A stretch of 64,000 nt of DNA from Nitrosomonas sp. Nm166 (GTDB taxonomy: Bacteria > Pseudomonadota > Gammaproteobacteria > Burkholderiales > Nitrosomonadaceae): the NCBI RefSeq assembly GCF_900112825.1, contig NZ_FONE01000008.1, positions 23,059 through 87,058 of the forward strand, in the 5' to 3' direction. The notes beneath the pieces were generated by a model. It worked only from the letters and a program-made list of their open reading frames with translations, was not told the DNA's origin and ran no database searches. Both the position numbers and the translations under genes were made by a program. Positions 49,853-58,953 of the stretch are shown one piece after another (within the stretch, counting starts at the first letter, position 1; every line of letters begins with the position of its first letter).

Positions 49853-52111
49853 ATGTCTTTATTAAAAAGACTCATAGTTTCAATGCATAAATCATTGGCT
49901 ATGAGCTTAATTCTTTTTGTGTTAAGTATAGGAGGTACAGGCGTATTCGCTGCGACATCTTCCAATGTCCAGACAATTGAAGCTGCTGCCGCTGCTTTTA
50001 ATACAATTAAAACGTTGCGGCAGGAATCGCCAATTAATGGAGATGCCATTGCTAATGCTTATACCGGTGCACTGCAGACGTTGGTACAGGAGGTTGATAC
50101 AGCCAATTCACTAAAACTGGATAGCGACATTCTGGCTGCAATTGATGAGATTAAAAGTAACAATGAACCAAAATTGGCTGGTCAGGTAATCGACAAGACT
50201 TTGCAGCGCGTCTTTTATCAGAGTATTTGGAATAGGATAACAGCGATACGTGATCAATTTAACACTGCGGCATCTGATGAATTAGTGCAAATGTTGGATG
50301 AAGTAGTCGCAGCGTTTCAAGCCATCAGCGGGACTGTTGCAAGAGCCAATGAAATACTGACTGCAGATAGACAAACAATCGTTGAAGGTAGCAACCCAGG
50401 GTTGGATATTCAGTTTAACGAGTCGATTGCGCGGATGAGAGCGGCACTAAATAAAAGCAATCCAGAGGAAGATTTCAGCGTTGTCGGTGTTGAACGTTAT
50501 ACGACAAGAATTGCATTAGCCCGGGCGTATTACATAGCAGTTTTACGTGAAGTGGCTGGCGCCATGGAAAACAAGAACACAGATCCAGAAACTGCAGCTA
50601 TAGAGCAAAAAGAAGGAGAAATTTTTTACCGTATCATTGAGTCACTGGTTGCACGGGACAATCCAGTAGGCAACATGCTCATCAAAGCGCAGCTAACAGG
50701 AAATGCTGCAAATCTCGTAGCAGACGAAATTGTTAGTGAACTCAGCAAGGGATTCATTGGCCGCGTAAAAGGAGAAATGAATGGTCAAGCAGAAAGTATT
50801 GGCAGTAACCGTGCTCAGGCCATGGCAGAAGCTTCAGGTGCAGCAGCTTATGCTAGAGTCTTTCTGCCGGATGTAGAGGTGCGCCTAGGCGCTGAGGTGC
50901 GTAGCAATCTGGAAACCGCGCTCAGTAATCTGCAAAGCGCAAGCAGTGAGAATAGCGTATCCAAATCTGCAGAAGCACGTGACGCTATCTCAGCGATTCT
51001 GGCCAGTTATGAGAATGAGCTTAACTTGGTTCAGTATAATGCTACAAGTAATACGGCGCTTGTTGATAATGCTGTTTCAAGTTTTCTTACAATTAAAGAC
51101 TTGCGCGAGCAAGATCCCATCAATGCAGATGCAATTGCTACAGCATATGCCGGAGAGCTGCAGCAAATAACGCAATTCATCGATCAAACGTATGGATTAG
51201 CGATTGATCAGAGTGTTCTGGCTGCTATTGAAGATATCAGAAATGGGAATGAGGTTTCATTAGCATCACAAGTCATAGACAAATCGTTGCAACGAGTTTT
51301 TGCGCTTGGTATCTATAACCGGATTACATTAGTGACTGATCATTTTGATCAACTCGCAACGGATGAATTAGCACTGGAATGGGATAGGGCGCATTCAGCT
51401 TACGGAGCCATCATTGGCACTGCAGCCAGAGAAAATATGGTATTGACGGCGGATAAGCAAACTCTTCAGGCTGGTAGTAACCCGGATTTAGATGATCAGA
51501 TTACACTAGCGTTTGTGAATGGTAGAGAAGCGCTCAATAAAGCCAATGCCGATGATCGGACCAATGTCGCGATAGCGCGGGAAAACATCGTTATCCCACT
51601 AGTTAGAAGCTTCTTGATTGGTGTATTGCGCGAAGTCGGAGGAGTTATTGATAATAGAGGCGCAGATGTTGATGAGGCAAGGGTAGAACAGCTTGAGGGT
51701 GATCTTTTCTATCGTACTGTTGAAGTATTTATTGCTCAGGACAACCCGTCAGGTAGCAATCGCATCAAAACCCAATTAACTGGTGATTTGGCTAATGTAG
51801 TTGCCAATGAAATCGTTAGTGATATCAGCAGAGGAATCATTGGTCAGTTGAACAGAAGCATCAGTCAAATCGAATCAGCATTTAATACTGATAAGCATCA
51901 GGCAGTTATTGCTTCTGAGAGAGTATCTTTGTATGCCAATATTTTTATGCCTGATCTGGAATTGCGTTTGGGTGCACAACAACGTGTGGAGATGCAAAAT
52001 GCGTTGCAAGATTTGAAAGAAGCTACTGAAAGTGGTGATGCTTCCAAAGCATTAACTGCGCGATCAACGATTAATGAGATCATTGCAGCATACGAGAATG
52101 AGTTAATTTAG
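49853..52111 (+). CDS. Exported protein of two ~350-residue repeats, unknown family
   Basis: A 752-residue protein with a signal peptide (~1-33, cleavage after VFA). The rest is two tandem copies (about 41-390 and 403-751). Paired motifs include DPINADAIATAYAGEL/SPINGDAIANAYTGAL, QVIDKTLQRVF, ILTADRQT/VLTADKQT, LREVAGA/LREVGGV, EGEIFYRIIES/EGDLFYRTVEV, DNPVGN/DNPSGS, IKAQLTG/IKTQLTG, VFLPDVEVRLGAE/IFMPDLELRLGAQ and ASYENEL/AAYENEL. It looks mainly helical and acidic. GGGAG lies 7 bases before ATG 49853. The Fur box and position after a siderophore receptor suggest a role in iron acquisition or iron handling in the periplasm. I do not recognise the family. Confidence 0.85.
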   Translation: MSLLKRLIVSMHKSLAMSLILFVLSIGGTGVFAATSSNVQTIEAAAAAFNTIKTLRQESPINGDAIANAYTGALQTLVQEVDTANSLKLDSDILAAIDEIKSNNEPKLAGQVIDKTLQRVFYQSIWNRITAIRDQFNTAASDELVQMLDEVVAAFQAISGTVARANEILTADRQTIVEGSNPGLDIQFNESIARMRAALNKSNPEEDFSVVGVERYTTRIALARAYYIAVLREVAGAMENKNTDPETAAIEQKEGEIFYRIIESLVARDNPVGNMLIKAQLTGNAANLVADEIVSELSKGFIGRVKGEMNGQAESIGSNRAQAMAEASGAAAYARVFLPDVEVRLGAEVRSNLETALSNLQSASSENSVSKSAEARDAISAILASYENELNLVQYNATSNTALVDNAVSSFLTIKDLREQDPINADAIATAYAGELQQITQFIDQTYGLAIDQSVLAAIEDIRNGNEVSLASQVIDKSLQRVFALGIYNRITLVTDHFDQLATDELALEWDRAHSAYGAIIGTAARENMVLTADKQTLQAGSNPDLDDQITLAFVNGREALNKANADDRTNVAIARENIVIPLVRSFLIGVLREVGGVIDNRGADVDEARVEQLEGDLFYRTVEVFIAQDNPSGSNRIKTQLTGDLANVVANEIVSDISRGIIGQLNRSISQIESAFNTDKHQAVIASERVSLYANIFMPDLELRLGAQQRVEMQNALQDLKEATESGDASKALTARSTINEIIAAYENELI

Positions 52112-52193
52112 AAGTTCAAATTTGCCTTGCTGCAAAAGTTTCTTGCGGTAAGGCAGGTTGTTAACCATTTATAGCTAAGCAATTAGTCTAAAA

Positions 52194-52227
52194 ACAAGAA
52201 AGCCTCGTCTCAACGAGGCTTTCTTGT
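52194..52227. terminator. Bidirectional terminator hairpin
   Basis: Perfect 14-bp arms (ACAAGAAAGCCTCG and complement) flank a 6-base loop, between two convergent genes. The A-run and T-run lie within the arms, so it can work in both directions. Confidence 0.85.
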
Positions 52228-52260
52228 ATATCCTGCTAAGTGCAACTAAACAGCTTGCTT

Positions 52261-52854
52261 CTATTCTTTCCGGCGTGCCATAAATCCCAGTAGGCCTAGA
52301 CCTGCCAACAGCATGGCATAAACTTTCGGTTCAGGAATCGGAGTTATTGTCAAATTATCCAGAGCCCAATGTGTACCAATTCCGGTCGCAGTCGGATCAT
52401 CCACAAAATCGCTTCCAGTAGATATCCGAAGTTCATCGATTCCAGTCCAGCCTGGAGAGAATGTTTTTGATGTCAAAGATATGTCAAGAGTACTTGAAAA
52501 GAGCAAACTCCCATTATTGAATCCCTCAACGGTCAGCGTCTGAGACCCCCAGGCACCGCTGATGACAAGTGAATGCAAGGTGAAGGTTATTGCTGGACTT
52601 CCCGAGATAAAAAAACTCGAGGGAGTTGCTTCAAGTGTATTGAATGCAACCCATGTACTGCCGGTGAATGCTGCGACGTTATTATAGCCACTTACATCGC
52701 TTACTGGCGTGTTAACAAAATCAACGCCGCTGTAGGTAAACAATGGATCTGCCCCGCCTTCGAAACCTATCACTGTGGCGGCCTGAATCTGTCCCGACAT
52801 TGCAAAGGACAACACAAAAGGCACAGCAAATGCTGAAACTAATCTTTTTTCCAT
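52261..52854 (-). CDS. PEP-CTERM sorting-domain exported protein
   Basis: A 197-residue protein with a signal peptide (~1-27, GQIQAA) and the C-terminal PEP-CTERM tag: PIPEPKVYAM, a hydrophobic helix and the basic end MARRKE. Such proteins are processed by exosortase and are linked with exopolysaccharide and biofilm. The middle is beta-rich (lectin-like: FVDDPTATGIGTHWALDNLTI). The ATG at 52854 has GGGGGA 7-8 bases upstream. No exosortase is in the window. Confidence 0.87.
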   Translation of the reverse strand: MEKRLVSAFAVPFVLSFAMSGQIQAATVIGFEGGADPLFTYSGVDFVNTPVSDVSGYNNVAAFTGSTWVAFNTLEATPSSFFISGSPAITFTLHSLVISGAWGSQTLTVEGFNNGSLLFSSTLDISLTSKTFSPGWTGIDELRISTGSDFVDDPTATGIGTHWALDNLTITPIPEPKVYAMLLAGLGLLGFMARRKE

Positions 52855-53280
52855 TATCATTTCCCCCATTGATGATTTTAAGGTTCAACGAACAATATTT
52901 ATCAGCATCTTTCGATGCAGCCATCTCATACTACAACTTAGACGGCTCTAAAGGAAGCAATTGAATGTACCCCAAACTGGGAAGGTTGTTAGGCTCTGGC
53001 AATATAAGAGAGCCAAGCTATGAAGAAGGAATGCAAACAATATTTCAGGAAGGCAAGGCAAAAATAGCGCCGAGGCGATAGGGGAAGAGGATACAGCGTT
53101 GAATACGAAGTATCCTTTATAAAGCAAATGTTCGTGTGGGAATTAGGATAATGCAAAAAGCAAGGCCGAAAATGTTGCTTAGAGAGTCTGAATGATGTGT
53201 CCAGATTGGATTAGTATTACTTCCAGCCTTTGGCTGGAAGTAAATGTGCAGCTAAGATAAGGGATTTGCTTTGAGGATAC
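52855..53280. other. Intergenic region with one strong hairpin
   Basis: About 425 bases with no supported gene. A perfect 12-bp stem with a 3-base loop lies at 53217-53243, 38 bases past the RTX gene stop, and may end its transcript. The rest shows nothing definite. Confidence 0.55.
53217..53243 (-). terminator. Hairpin downstream of the RTX gene
   Basis: TTACTTCCAGCC (53217-53228) pairs with 53232-53243 over a TTT loop. There is no T-run, so it may be a terminator or an mRNA-end stabiliser. Confidence 0.5.
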
Positions 53281-53910
53281 TCAAAGATTGAAAATAATCA
53301 TATCTGCTGTGATCGAGTCTAAGTTGACTCCAACCAGTTCAATGGATGCAGTCGGGCCAAAATGAGCGGTAAAACCGCTATCCTCATTATCTTCAAAACC
53401 TGTTATATATGAGACCAACTGATCGACTTGATTGATCCCAAGTATCGTTGAATCAAAGAACAAGCGATCTTCACCCAATGTAAAATCGGCAATCTGAAAA
53501 TGACCGACACCATAAAAGCCAAACGTGTCATTGCCAGGACCACCATTGAGTCTGTCATAATCCCCCACTTGACCGGGTTGTGGCGCGCTGCCGCCTGCCC
53601 GCAGAATATCATCCCCATTGCCGCCAAACAGTTTCTCAGTGCCTGGTCCTCCATCCAGATCATCATTGCCGTCCCCGCCATTGAGTATGCCATTGCCGAG
53701 ACCTTCTCTCAGAATATCGTTGCCACCGCCACCCTCTATTTCATCATGGCCGTCGCCACCCATGAGATCAAGATTGTCAGCATCGTCGCCAATGATAAGT
53801 AAGTCATTGTCATCAAATCCAGCCGATCCAATCCCCTCAAAAGGGATGCCGTCGATAAATTTGATTGCTCCCGAGCCCAGATTCGGGCGATTTGTTATCG
53901 TTACTGTCAT
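53281..53910 (-). CDS. RTX-repeat calcium-binding protein
   Basis: A 209-residue protein with no Sec signal peptide. Residues ~40-130 contain about six GGxGxD-type nonapeptides (MGGDGHDEI, EGGGGNDIL, NGGDGNDDL, FGGNGDDIL, NGGPGNDTF), a Ca2+-binding beta-roll. RTX proteins usually leave through type I secretion using an uncleaved C-terminal signal; no transporter genes are nearby. AAGGAG lies before ATG 53910. It is divergent from the gene at 54164, with an iron-box-like site between. Confidence 0.87.
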   Translation of the reverse strand: MTVTITNRPNLGSGAIKFIDGIPFEGIGSAGFDDNDLLIIGDDADNLDLMGGDGHDEIEGGGGNDILREGLGNGILNGGDGNDDLDGGPGTEKLFGGNGDDILRAGGSAPQPGQVGDYDRLNGGPGNDTFGFYGVGHFQIADFTLGEDRLFFDSTILGINQVDQLVSYITGFEDNEDSGFTAHFGPTASIELVGVNLDSITADMIIFNL

Positions 53911-54039
53911 GATCGTTGTCTCCTTATGGATTGCATTAAAGCAATGTATAGATTTAGACATTCTTGGAGTTCTGAATTCCCAGAAATCCCTTTAATTTGT
54001 TTAATTACAAATATTTAAGATCTCATTAAAAAGAAAAAT

Positions 54040-54058
54040 AATAATGAGAATTATTTTT
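54040..54058. promoter_or_regulatory. Fur-box-like site between divergent genes
   Basis: AATAATGAGAATTATTTTT matches 14 of 19 bases of the Fur consensus. It lies between the RTX gene (minus) and the LicD-like fusion (plus) and could control both. The region is AT-rich, so chance similarity is possible. Confidence 0.45.
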
Positions 54059-54163
54059 ATTATATTGCATAACAGTTAAAATGCAATGCTTTTATCAGCC
54101 GCTCATGATGGAGATAACGTGTTATAAGCATCTGTGAATAAATACAAATGATTGACTATCTTT

Positions 54164-55723
54164 ATGAGTAAGAAGCTTGATGAGTTATTGCTGAAAGCGA
54201 AGGATTTAATCGCTACATGCAAGTTAAATGACGCGGACCGGATTCTGGGTCCGTTAAAACAGGAACATCCGCTGTCTCAAGATGTTGCGAGACTATGGTG
54301 TTCGCTGGCAATGCGCACTGACCGTGCCGCCGATGTTCTTCCCTATGCAGCAAGGATTTATGCGCATGTGCAAAGTGATTTTCATAAGGCACATTGGGCG
54401 CACGTACTAGGAACGGCAAGTTTTATTTTATTGGATTTGTCCGAGGCACATATGCATTTTATTGATACCTTGAACCATTTGATGGCGCTGGCCAAAGCAG
54501 GAAAAGTCCCGCCGCTGCGGGAAAAAACAAAAACGCAGCGGCCTGGAGGCAATGTGTTTGTTTCGGGGGAAGCAGAAAAATTGTTGTGGACGACTTGCGT
54601 AAAATTGGCCAAATTAAGAATTCCGGCGTTTCCCTTTGCGGGTACTTTGCTGGGCTTGGTTCGCAATGGGTGTCTGTTGGATTTCGATAAAGATCTGGAC
54701 ATTGCAGTATGGATGGACTCATGGGATGCCTGCTGCGTTGCGCTGGAAGAAGCCGGCTGGGTGAGAGCGCCGATGCGGATTGAGTATGCGAATTACCGTG
54801 ATTATGTGCATCCGGAACTGGGAATAACGCTGGATGTCTGCGGCTTGCAAGCGAGAGGACAGCAAATAATAAGCGGTTTTTCGTTACCCAAGTACTCGGC
54901 TGAGTACCAGCGCGTGTCGGTTTTTCCTCAATTTGATCTGATTCAGCATAGCACAGACTATGGTGCAGTCTGGTTTCCGCGTCAACCAGAAAAAATTCTG
55001 GCAGCATTTTACGGCGACTGGCGCACACCCAATCCCCACTGGGATACCGTGATATCCGCGCGCAATCTGGAAAATTTTACTTTGCTGGTACGCTGCTATG
55101 CATATCACAGGCTGGCGCAGCATTGGTTATCGGGAAATCTGACGAAGGCATGGTGCTATGCGCATCAGATTGCTTTGAAGGATCCGGACGATGTGCTGGC
55201 GCTGCGCAGCCGCCAGTGGCTGGAGCGCGCGCTCACGCGTTTAAACCGAGAAATTCCGGTGTGGCCGGGAAATCAGCCGCAAAAACGCGTATATACCCGC
55301 ATGGTGGCCGATCTGTTTCATGAAGGCCATGTGAATTTCTTGCGGGCAGCACGGGCATTAGGCACGCATTTAACGGTATGCGTAGTTTCCGATGAACGCG
55401 TGGTAGAAAGTAAAGGCAAGCTACCCGTTATGAAGCAGGCGGAGCGCGCGGCTGTCGTGGCTGCCTGTAAATATGTCGATGCCGTCATGACAGAAACGCC
55501 GGCGAGTGTCACTGTGGGATTTATGCAGAAAAATGGTTTTGATATTTATACCTTCGCTTGTGCCTCCGAGCACGAGCGCTTGGACAAATACCAACTTTGC
55601 GCCACATTGCCAGCTGAAATGATTCAGGAGCTTGCCTATACACCCGGTATCTCAACATCTGAACTCGTTATGCGCATTCTGGACGGTGCGGGAAGCAAAG
55701 CAGTGGGTACAAAAAGTAAATAA
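54164..55723 (+). CDS. LicD/fukutin-like transferase fused to a CDP-alcohol cytidylyltransferase
   Basis: A 519-residue cytosolic protein with three parts. Residues ~1-110 are helical and TPR-like. Residues ~140-300 form a LicD/fukutin-like nucleotidyltransferase fold with FPFAGTLLGLVRNGCLLDFDKDLDIAVW, including the catalytic-type D-K-D-x-D. Residues ~375-505 are a cytidylyltransferase with LFHEGHVNFL (HxGH, H386/H389), VVSDERV and GISTSELVMRI (the ISTS signature). The C-terminal part should make a CDP-alcohol (such as CDP-choline, -ethanolamine or -glycerol) and the middle part transfer the phospho-alcohol to a glycan. The exact substrate cannot be told. Start ATG 54164 is preferred over TTG 54152. 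Confidence 0.8.
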   Translation: MSKKLDELLLKAKDLIATCKLNDADRILGPLKQEHPLSQDVARLWCSLAMRTDRAADVLPYAARIYAHVQSDFHKAHWAHVLGTASFILLDLSEAHMHFIDTLNHLMALAKAGKVPPLREKTKTQRPGGNVFVSGEAEKLLWTTCVKLAKLRIPAFPFAGTLLGLVRNGCLLDFDKDLDIAVWMDSWDACCVALEEAGWVRAPMRIEYANYRDYVHPELGITLDVCGLQARGQQIISGFSLPKYSAEYQRVSVFPQFDLIQHSTDYGAVWFPRQPEKILAAFYGDWRTPNPHWDTVISARNLENFTLLVRCYAYHRLAQHWLSGNLTKAWCYAHQIALKDPDDVLALRSRQWLERALTRLNREIPVWPGNQPQKRVYTRMVADLFHEGHVNFLRAARALGTHLTVCVVSDERVVESKGKLPVMKQAERAAVVAACKYVDAVMTETPASVTVGFMQKNGFDIYTFACASEHERLDKYQLCATLPAEMIQELAYTPGISTSELVMRILDGAGSKAVGTKSK

Positions 55724-55763
55724 TCATTTTTCATGCTATGAATTGCAGTGCAAAGCAGTGCGC

Positions 55764-58457
55764 CTAGTCAGACAATTCTCCTTTTTTTAGCTGTCGCCGC
55801 CTGAAAATCTTTCTGACCTCTTCAGTGCCTACATAGGATAAAGAAAGTACCAGAACAACGAATAAATATTCAGGAGGAAGAAATGTTGTCTTAAAAATGA
55901 CCCTCAGGGAATCAATATAAATAATGGCAAGCTGTGCAAGAACAGAACCGAAGACAATCGTATATAACCATCCCTCTCCTTTTTTGATCGTAAAAATGCT
56001 ATCTATCTCTGACTTGGCACTTAACGCATAAAACAATTCCAGTAACACAAGCATCGAAAACGCAAGTGTAGCCGATTCAACCTCTCCAAGAGCAAAGTAG
56101 TTGACCGCAATGTAATAGGTGAGGAGTGTCAAAATACCCTGGAAGACACCAACAAAGATCATATTCTTTCGCATCCAGGGAGCAATAACTCTTTCTTTTG
56201 AATCTCGAGGTTTTTTCTTCATGATGGCTTTGTCTTCCGGCTGCACAGAGAGTGCCAGTGCAGGTGCGCCATCAGTCACTAAATTCATCCACAGGATTTG
56301 AATAGGCAAGAGAATAGGATTACCAAGAATCAGCAAACCTCCAGAAATAGCGATAACTTCACCGAGGTTGCAGCCTAATAAGAAGAGAAGGAATTTCCGG
56401 ATATTGTTATAAATGCGCCTGCCTTCCCGAATGGCAGCAACGATGGTTGCAAAATTGTCATCCTGTAAAACCAATGAAGAACTTTGTTTGGCAACATCAG
56501 TGCCTCGTAAGCCCATGGCAATGCCGACTTCTGCCTTCTTGATGGCAGGTGCATCATTCACTCCATCTCCTGTCATGGCGGTTACCTGGCCATCCGCCTG
56601 CAACGTCGTGACAATGCGTATCTTTGTTTCCGGGGATGCCCGTGCATAGACATTGACAGTTTGGATCGTTCTCTGCAATTCTTCTGGTGACATGCTATCC
56701 AGCTGTACCCCTTCCAGTGCTTTTTCAGTGTGGATGTTCAGCTTTTTTGCAATGGCCACGGCCGTTTTTAAGTGGTCACCCGTAATCATAACAACCCGAA
56801 TACCTGCCTGATGGCAGATATCGACTGCCTCATAGACCTCTGGGCGAATTGGATCAACCATTGCAACAACGCCAAGGAAAATGAGATTGGATTCATAGGT
56901 CTTTTCGCTGTCTTTTGTCGTTACGGGTCGGTATGCAATTGCCAACATACGATAGGCCTGATCAGCCAGCTGATTTTGTTGCGCATGAATTGCGTCGATT
57001 TGTTTTCCAGTCAACGGTTGGATTTTTCCATCCATCATGATACGGGTGCATTTTGCAAGAACGGATTCAAGCGCCCCTTTGGTAAAAAGAAGCCTCTCTT
57101 CTTCCGTTTGATGGACGGTCGTCATCATCTTCCGTTCAGAATCGAACTGAATTTCGTCGACTCGGGGCATCTGTTTCTCCATCGCTTCTTTGGTGAGTTC
57201 TGCTTTGCCAGCCAAGGTTAGCAGACACCCTTCTGTTGGGTCGCCAAACATGTCCCAGTTATTATTTTTTGTCAATTTTGCGTCGTTGCAGAGAGCTCCT
57301 GCTTGGAGAAGCATCTGCAATGTGGGGTTGTTGATATCATAAGAAGCGGATTTGCCATCAAGAATTTGTCCTTCCGGCGCATAGCCTTTCCCGGTGACTT
57401 CAAGAAGGGTATCGTTCACATAGACCGCTTCAACTGTCATCTGATTTGCTGTTAACGTGCCTGTTTTGTCTGTACAAATGACATTGACTGAGCCAAGATT
57501 TTCGACGACCGAAAGTTTTCGCGCGATCGCATTTCTTTTCGTCATCGCAACTGAGCCGAATGCGAGCGCAACGGTAATTGCTGCGGCAAGTCCCTCCGGA
57601 ATGGCGGCAACCGCTAATGCGATTGGAACAAGAAGCTTCTCCGATAATGTATTGAGTCTGAACCAACCCACAACAAATGTGATTGCAATAATCACGCCGA
57701 TGGTAATGACAAGGAATTTCCCGACGCTATCAAGTTCCTTTTGCAATGGTGTTTTTTCCACCTCTGTCTCCGTAACCAGCGTTGCAATTTTCCCAAGTTC
57801 TGTTTTTTGACCCGTTTCAACAACGCATGCTGTTGCCCTGCCTCTGGAAATGACCGTTCCCGTGAAGAGCATATTCTTCCGTTCAGCAAGTGCTGTTTCG
57901 TTCTTAAAAACATCCAGCGTTTTCTTGACCGGAACGGATTCCCCGGTCAACGCTGATTCATCGACTTGTAACTGCACCAGTGATAATAATCTGCAATCTG
58001 CAGGCACGGAATCACCGGTTTCTAAAAGGATAATATCGCCGGGAACAAGTTCGATTGAGGAGATTGTCGTAAGCCTTCTATCCCGAACAACTCTAGCATG
58101 GGGTGCTGTAAGTTTCCTCAAAGCCTCCATCGCCTTTTCTGCTTTGAACTCTTGAACAAAGCCAAATAGCGCGTTGAGAATGACGATTGCGAAAATAATG
58201 ACCGCATCCAGCACGCCGTCGCCGGTTTTAATGCCAAGATATGCGGAAACTACAGCCGCAAGCAAAAGGATGCCGACCATGAGATTTTTGAATTGCTCAA
58301 CTAGCGTTTCCCACGCAGCCACTGGTTTGCCTTCCTGGAGCCTATTCTCTCCATAAGTTTGCAAGCGCGCCTTCGCTTCAATAGAAGAAAGGCCGGAGCT
58401 ATCGCTTTTCAGATCTGTGAAGACGGTTTCAGCTGTTTTTACATGCCACGAACTCAT
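55764..58457 (-). CDS. Calcium-type P-type ATPase
   Basis: An 897-residue P2-type cation pump. It has the actuator motif TGES (171-174), phosphorylation site DKTGTLT (D330), KGALE in the nucleotide domain and the hinge MTGDGVNDAPA. In M4 it reads AAIPEGLAA (SERCA PEGLP has Pro where this has Ala). M6 reads WMNLVTDGAPA, keeping the Asn/Thr/Asp of Ca2+ site residues. Ca2+ export is the best guess, with Mn2+ as an alternative. It ends 40 bases from the convergent LicD fusion gene. Confidence 0.9.
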   Translation of the reverse strand: MSSWHVKTAETVFTDLKSDSSGLSSIEAKARLQTYGENRLQEGKPVAAWETLVEQFKNLMVGILLLAAVVSAYLGIKTGDGVLDAVIIFAIVILNALFGFVQEFKAEKAMEALRKLTAPHARVVRDRRLTTISSIELVPGDIILLETGDSVPADCRLLSLVQLQVDESALTGESVPVKKTLDVFKNETALAERKNMLFTGTVISRGRATACVVETGQKTELGKIATLVTETEVEKTPLQKELDSVGKFLVITIGVIIAITFVVGWFRLNTLSEKLLVPIALAVAAIPEGLAAAITVALAFGSVAMTKRNAIARKLSVVENLGSVNVICTDKTGTLTANQMTVEAVYVNDTLLEVTGKGYAPEGQILDGKSASYDINNPTLQMLLQAGALCNDAKLTKNNNWDMFGDPTEGCLLTLAGKAELTKEAMEKQMPRVDEIQFDSERKMMTTVHQTEEERLLFTKGALESVLAKCTRIMMDGKIQPLTGKQIDAIHAQQNQLADQAYRMLAIAYRPVTTKDSEKTYESNLIFLGVVAMVDPIRPEVYEAVDICHQAGIRVVMITGDHLKTAVAIAKKLNIHTEKALEGVQLDSMSPEELQRTIQTVNVYARASPETKIRIVTTLQADGQVTAMTGDGVNDAPAIKKAEVGIAMGLRGTDVAKQSSSLVLQDDNFATIVAAIREGRRIYNNIRKFLLFLLGCNLGEVIAISGGLLILGNPILLPIQILWMNLVTDGAPALALSVQPEDKAIMKKKPRDSKERVIAPWMRKNMIFVGVFQGILTLLTYYIAVNYFALGEVESATLAFSMLVLLELFYALSAKSEIDSIFTIKKGEGWLYTIVFGSVLAQLAIIYIDSLRVIFKTTFLPPEYLFVVLVLSLSYVGTEEVRKIFRRRQLKKGELSD

Positions 58458-58953
58458 AGGCTCTCTTCAATATAATAGGGAATATGGACTTTATTTTAAT
58501 AATTAGGATCTTAAACCCAAATGACATTAAAATGTCCCCGAACATTAGCACTATGCTGAGAAAAGACGCAAAAAATATTTGTTTTGAGAGAAGGGTAATC
58601 GGGAACCGGAAATTCTTCATTAACCGGGACACAGCATAGTGCCTATCGAAGGAGATAATCGGTTCAATTTTTCATTTATTGGCTGGCGCTCTACTTTACA
58701 TAACCTGCCATAATACTGTCTTCACAGATGCAAGAGCTGATCTGTGGCCATAATCTGCTTCCTGTGAAACTCTGAGTAAGTTCCTCCTGATGCGGTGGAG
58801 GAATTGCTCAGAAGATTCCTATTCACCACCATCTCATCAAAATGCTCGAAAATATTCAATTAAATCTAATGCATGTTTTATGTGAATTACTCATTCATTC
58901 TATGCATCTGTTACGAAATTTGGTCACTTTTATGCTAAGGGGAATTAGAGGAC
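58458..58953. other. Intergenic region with an 11-bp inverted repeat pair
   Basis: About 500 bases without a supported gene. GCACTATGCTG (58548-58558) and its exact complement (58632-58642) enclose 73 bases. This could be a small mobile-element relic. The remainder shows nothing definite. The promoter of the Ca2+ ATPase should lie near 58460-58500. Confidence 0.5.

Noticed and set aside
58429..58632. 67-residue hydrophobic minus-strand frame
   Set aside because: It overlaps the start of the Ca2+ ATPase gene, has no ribosome site and resembles AT-rich chance translation.
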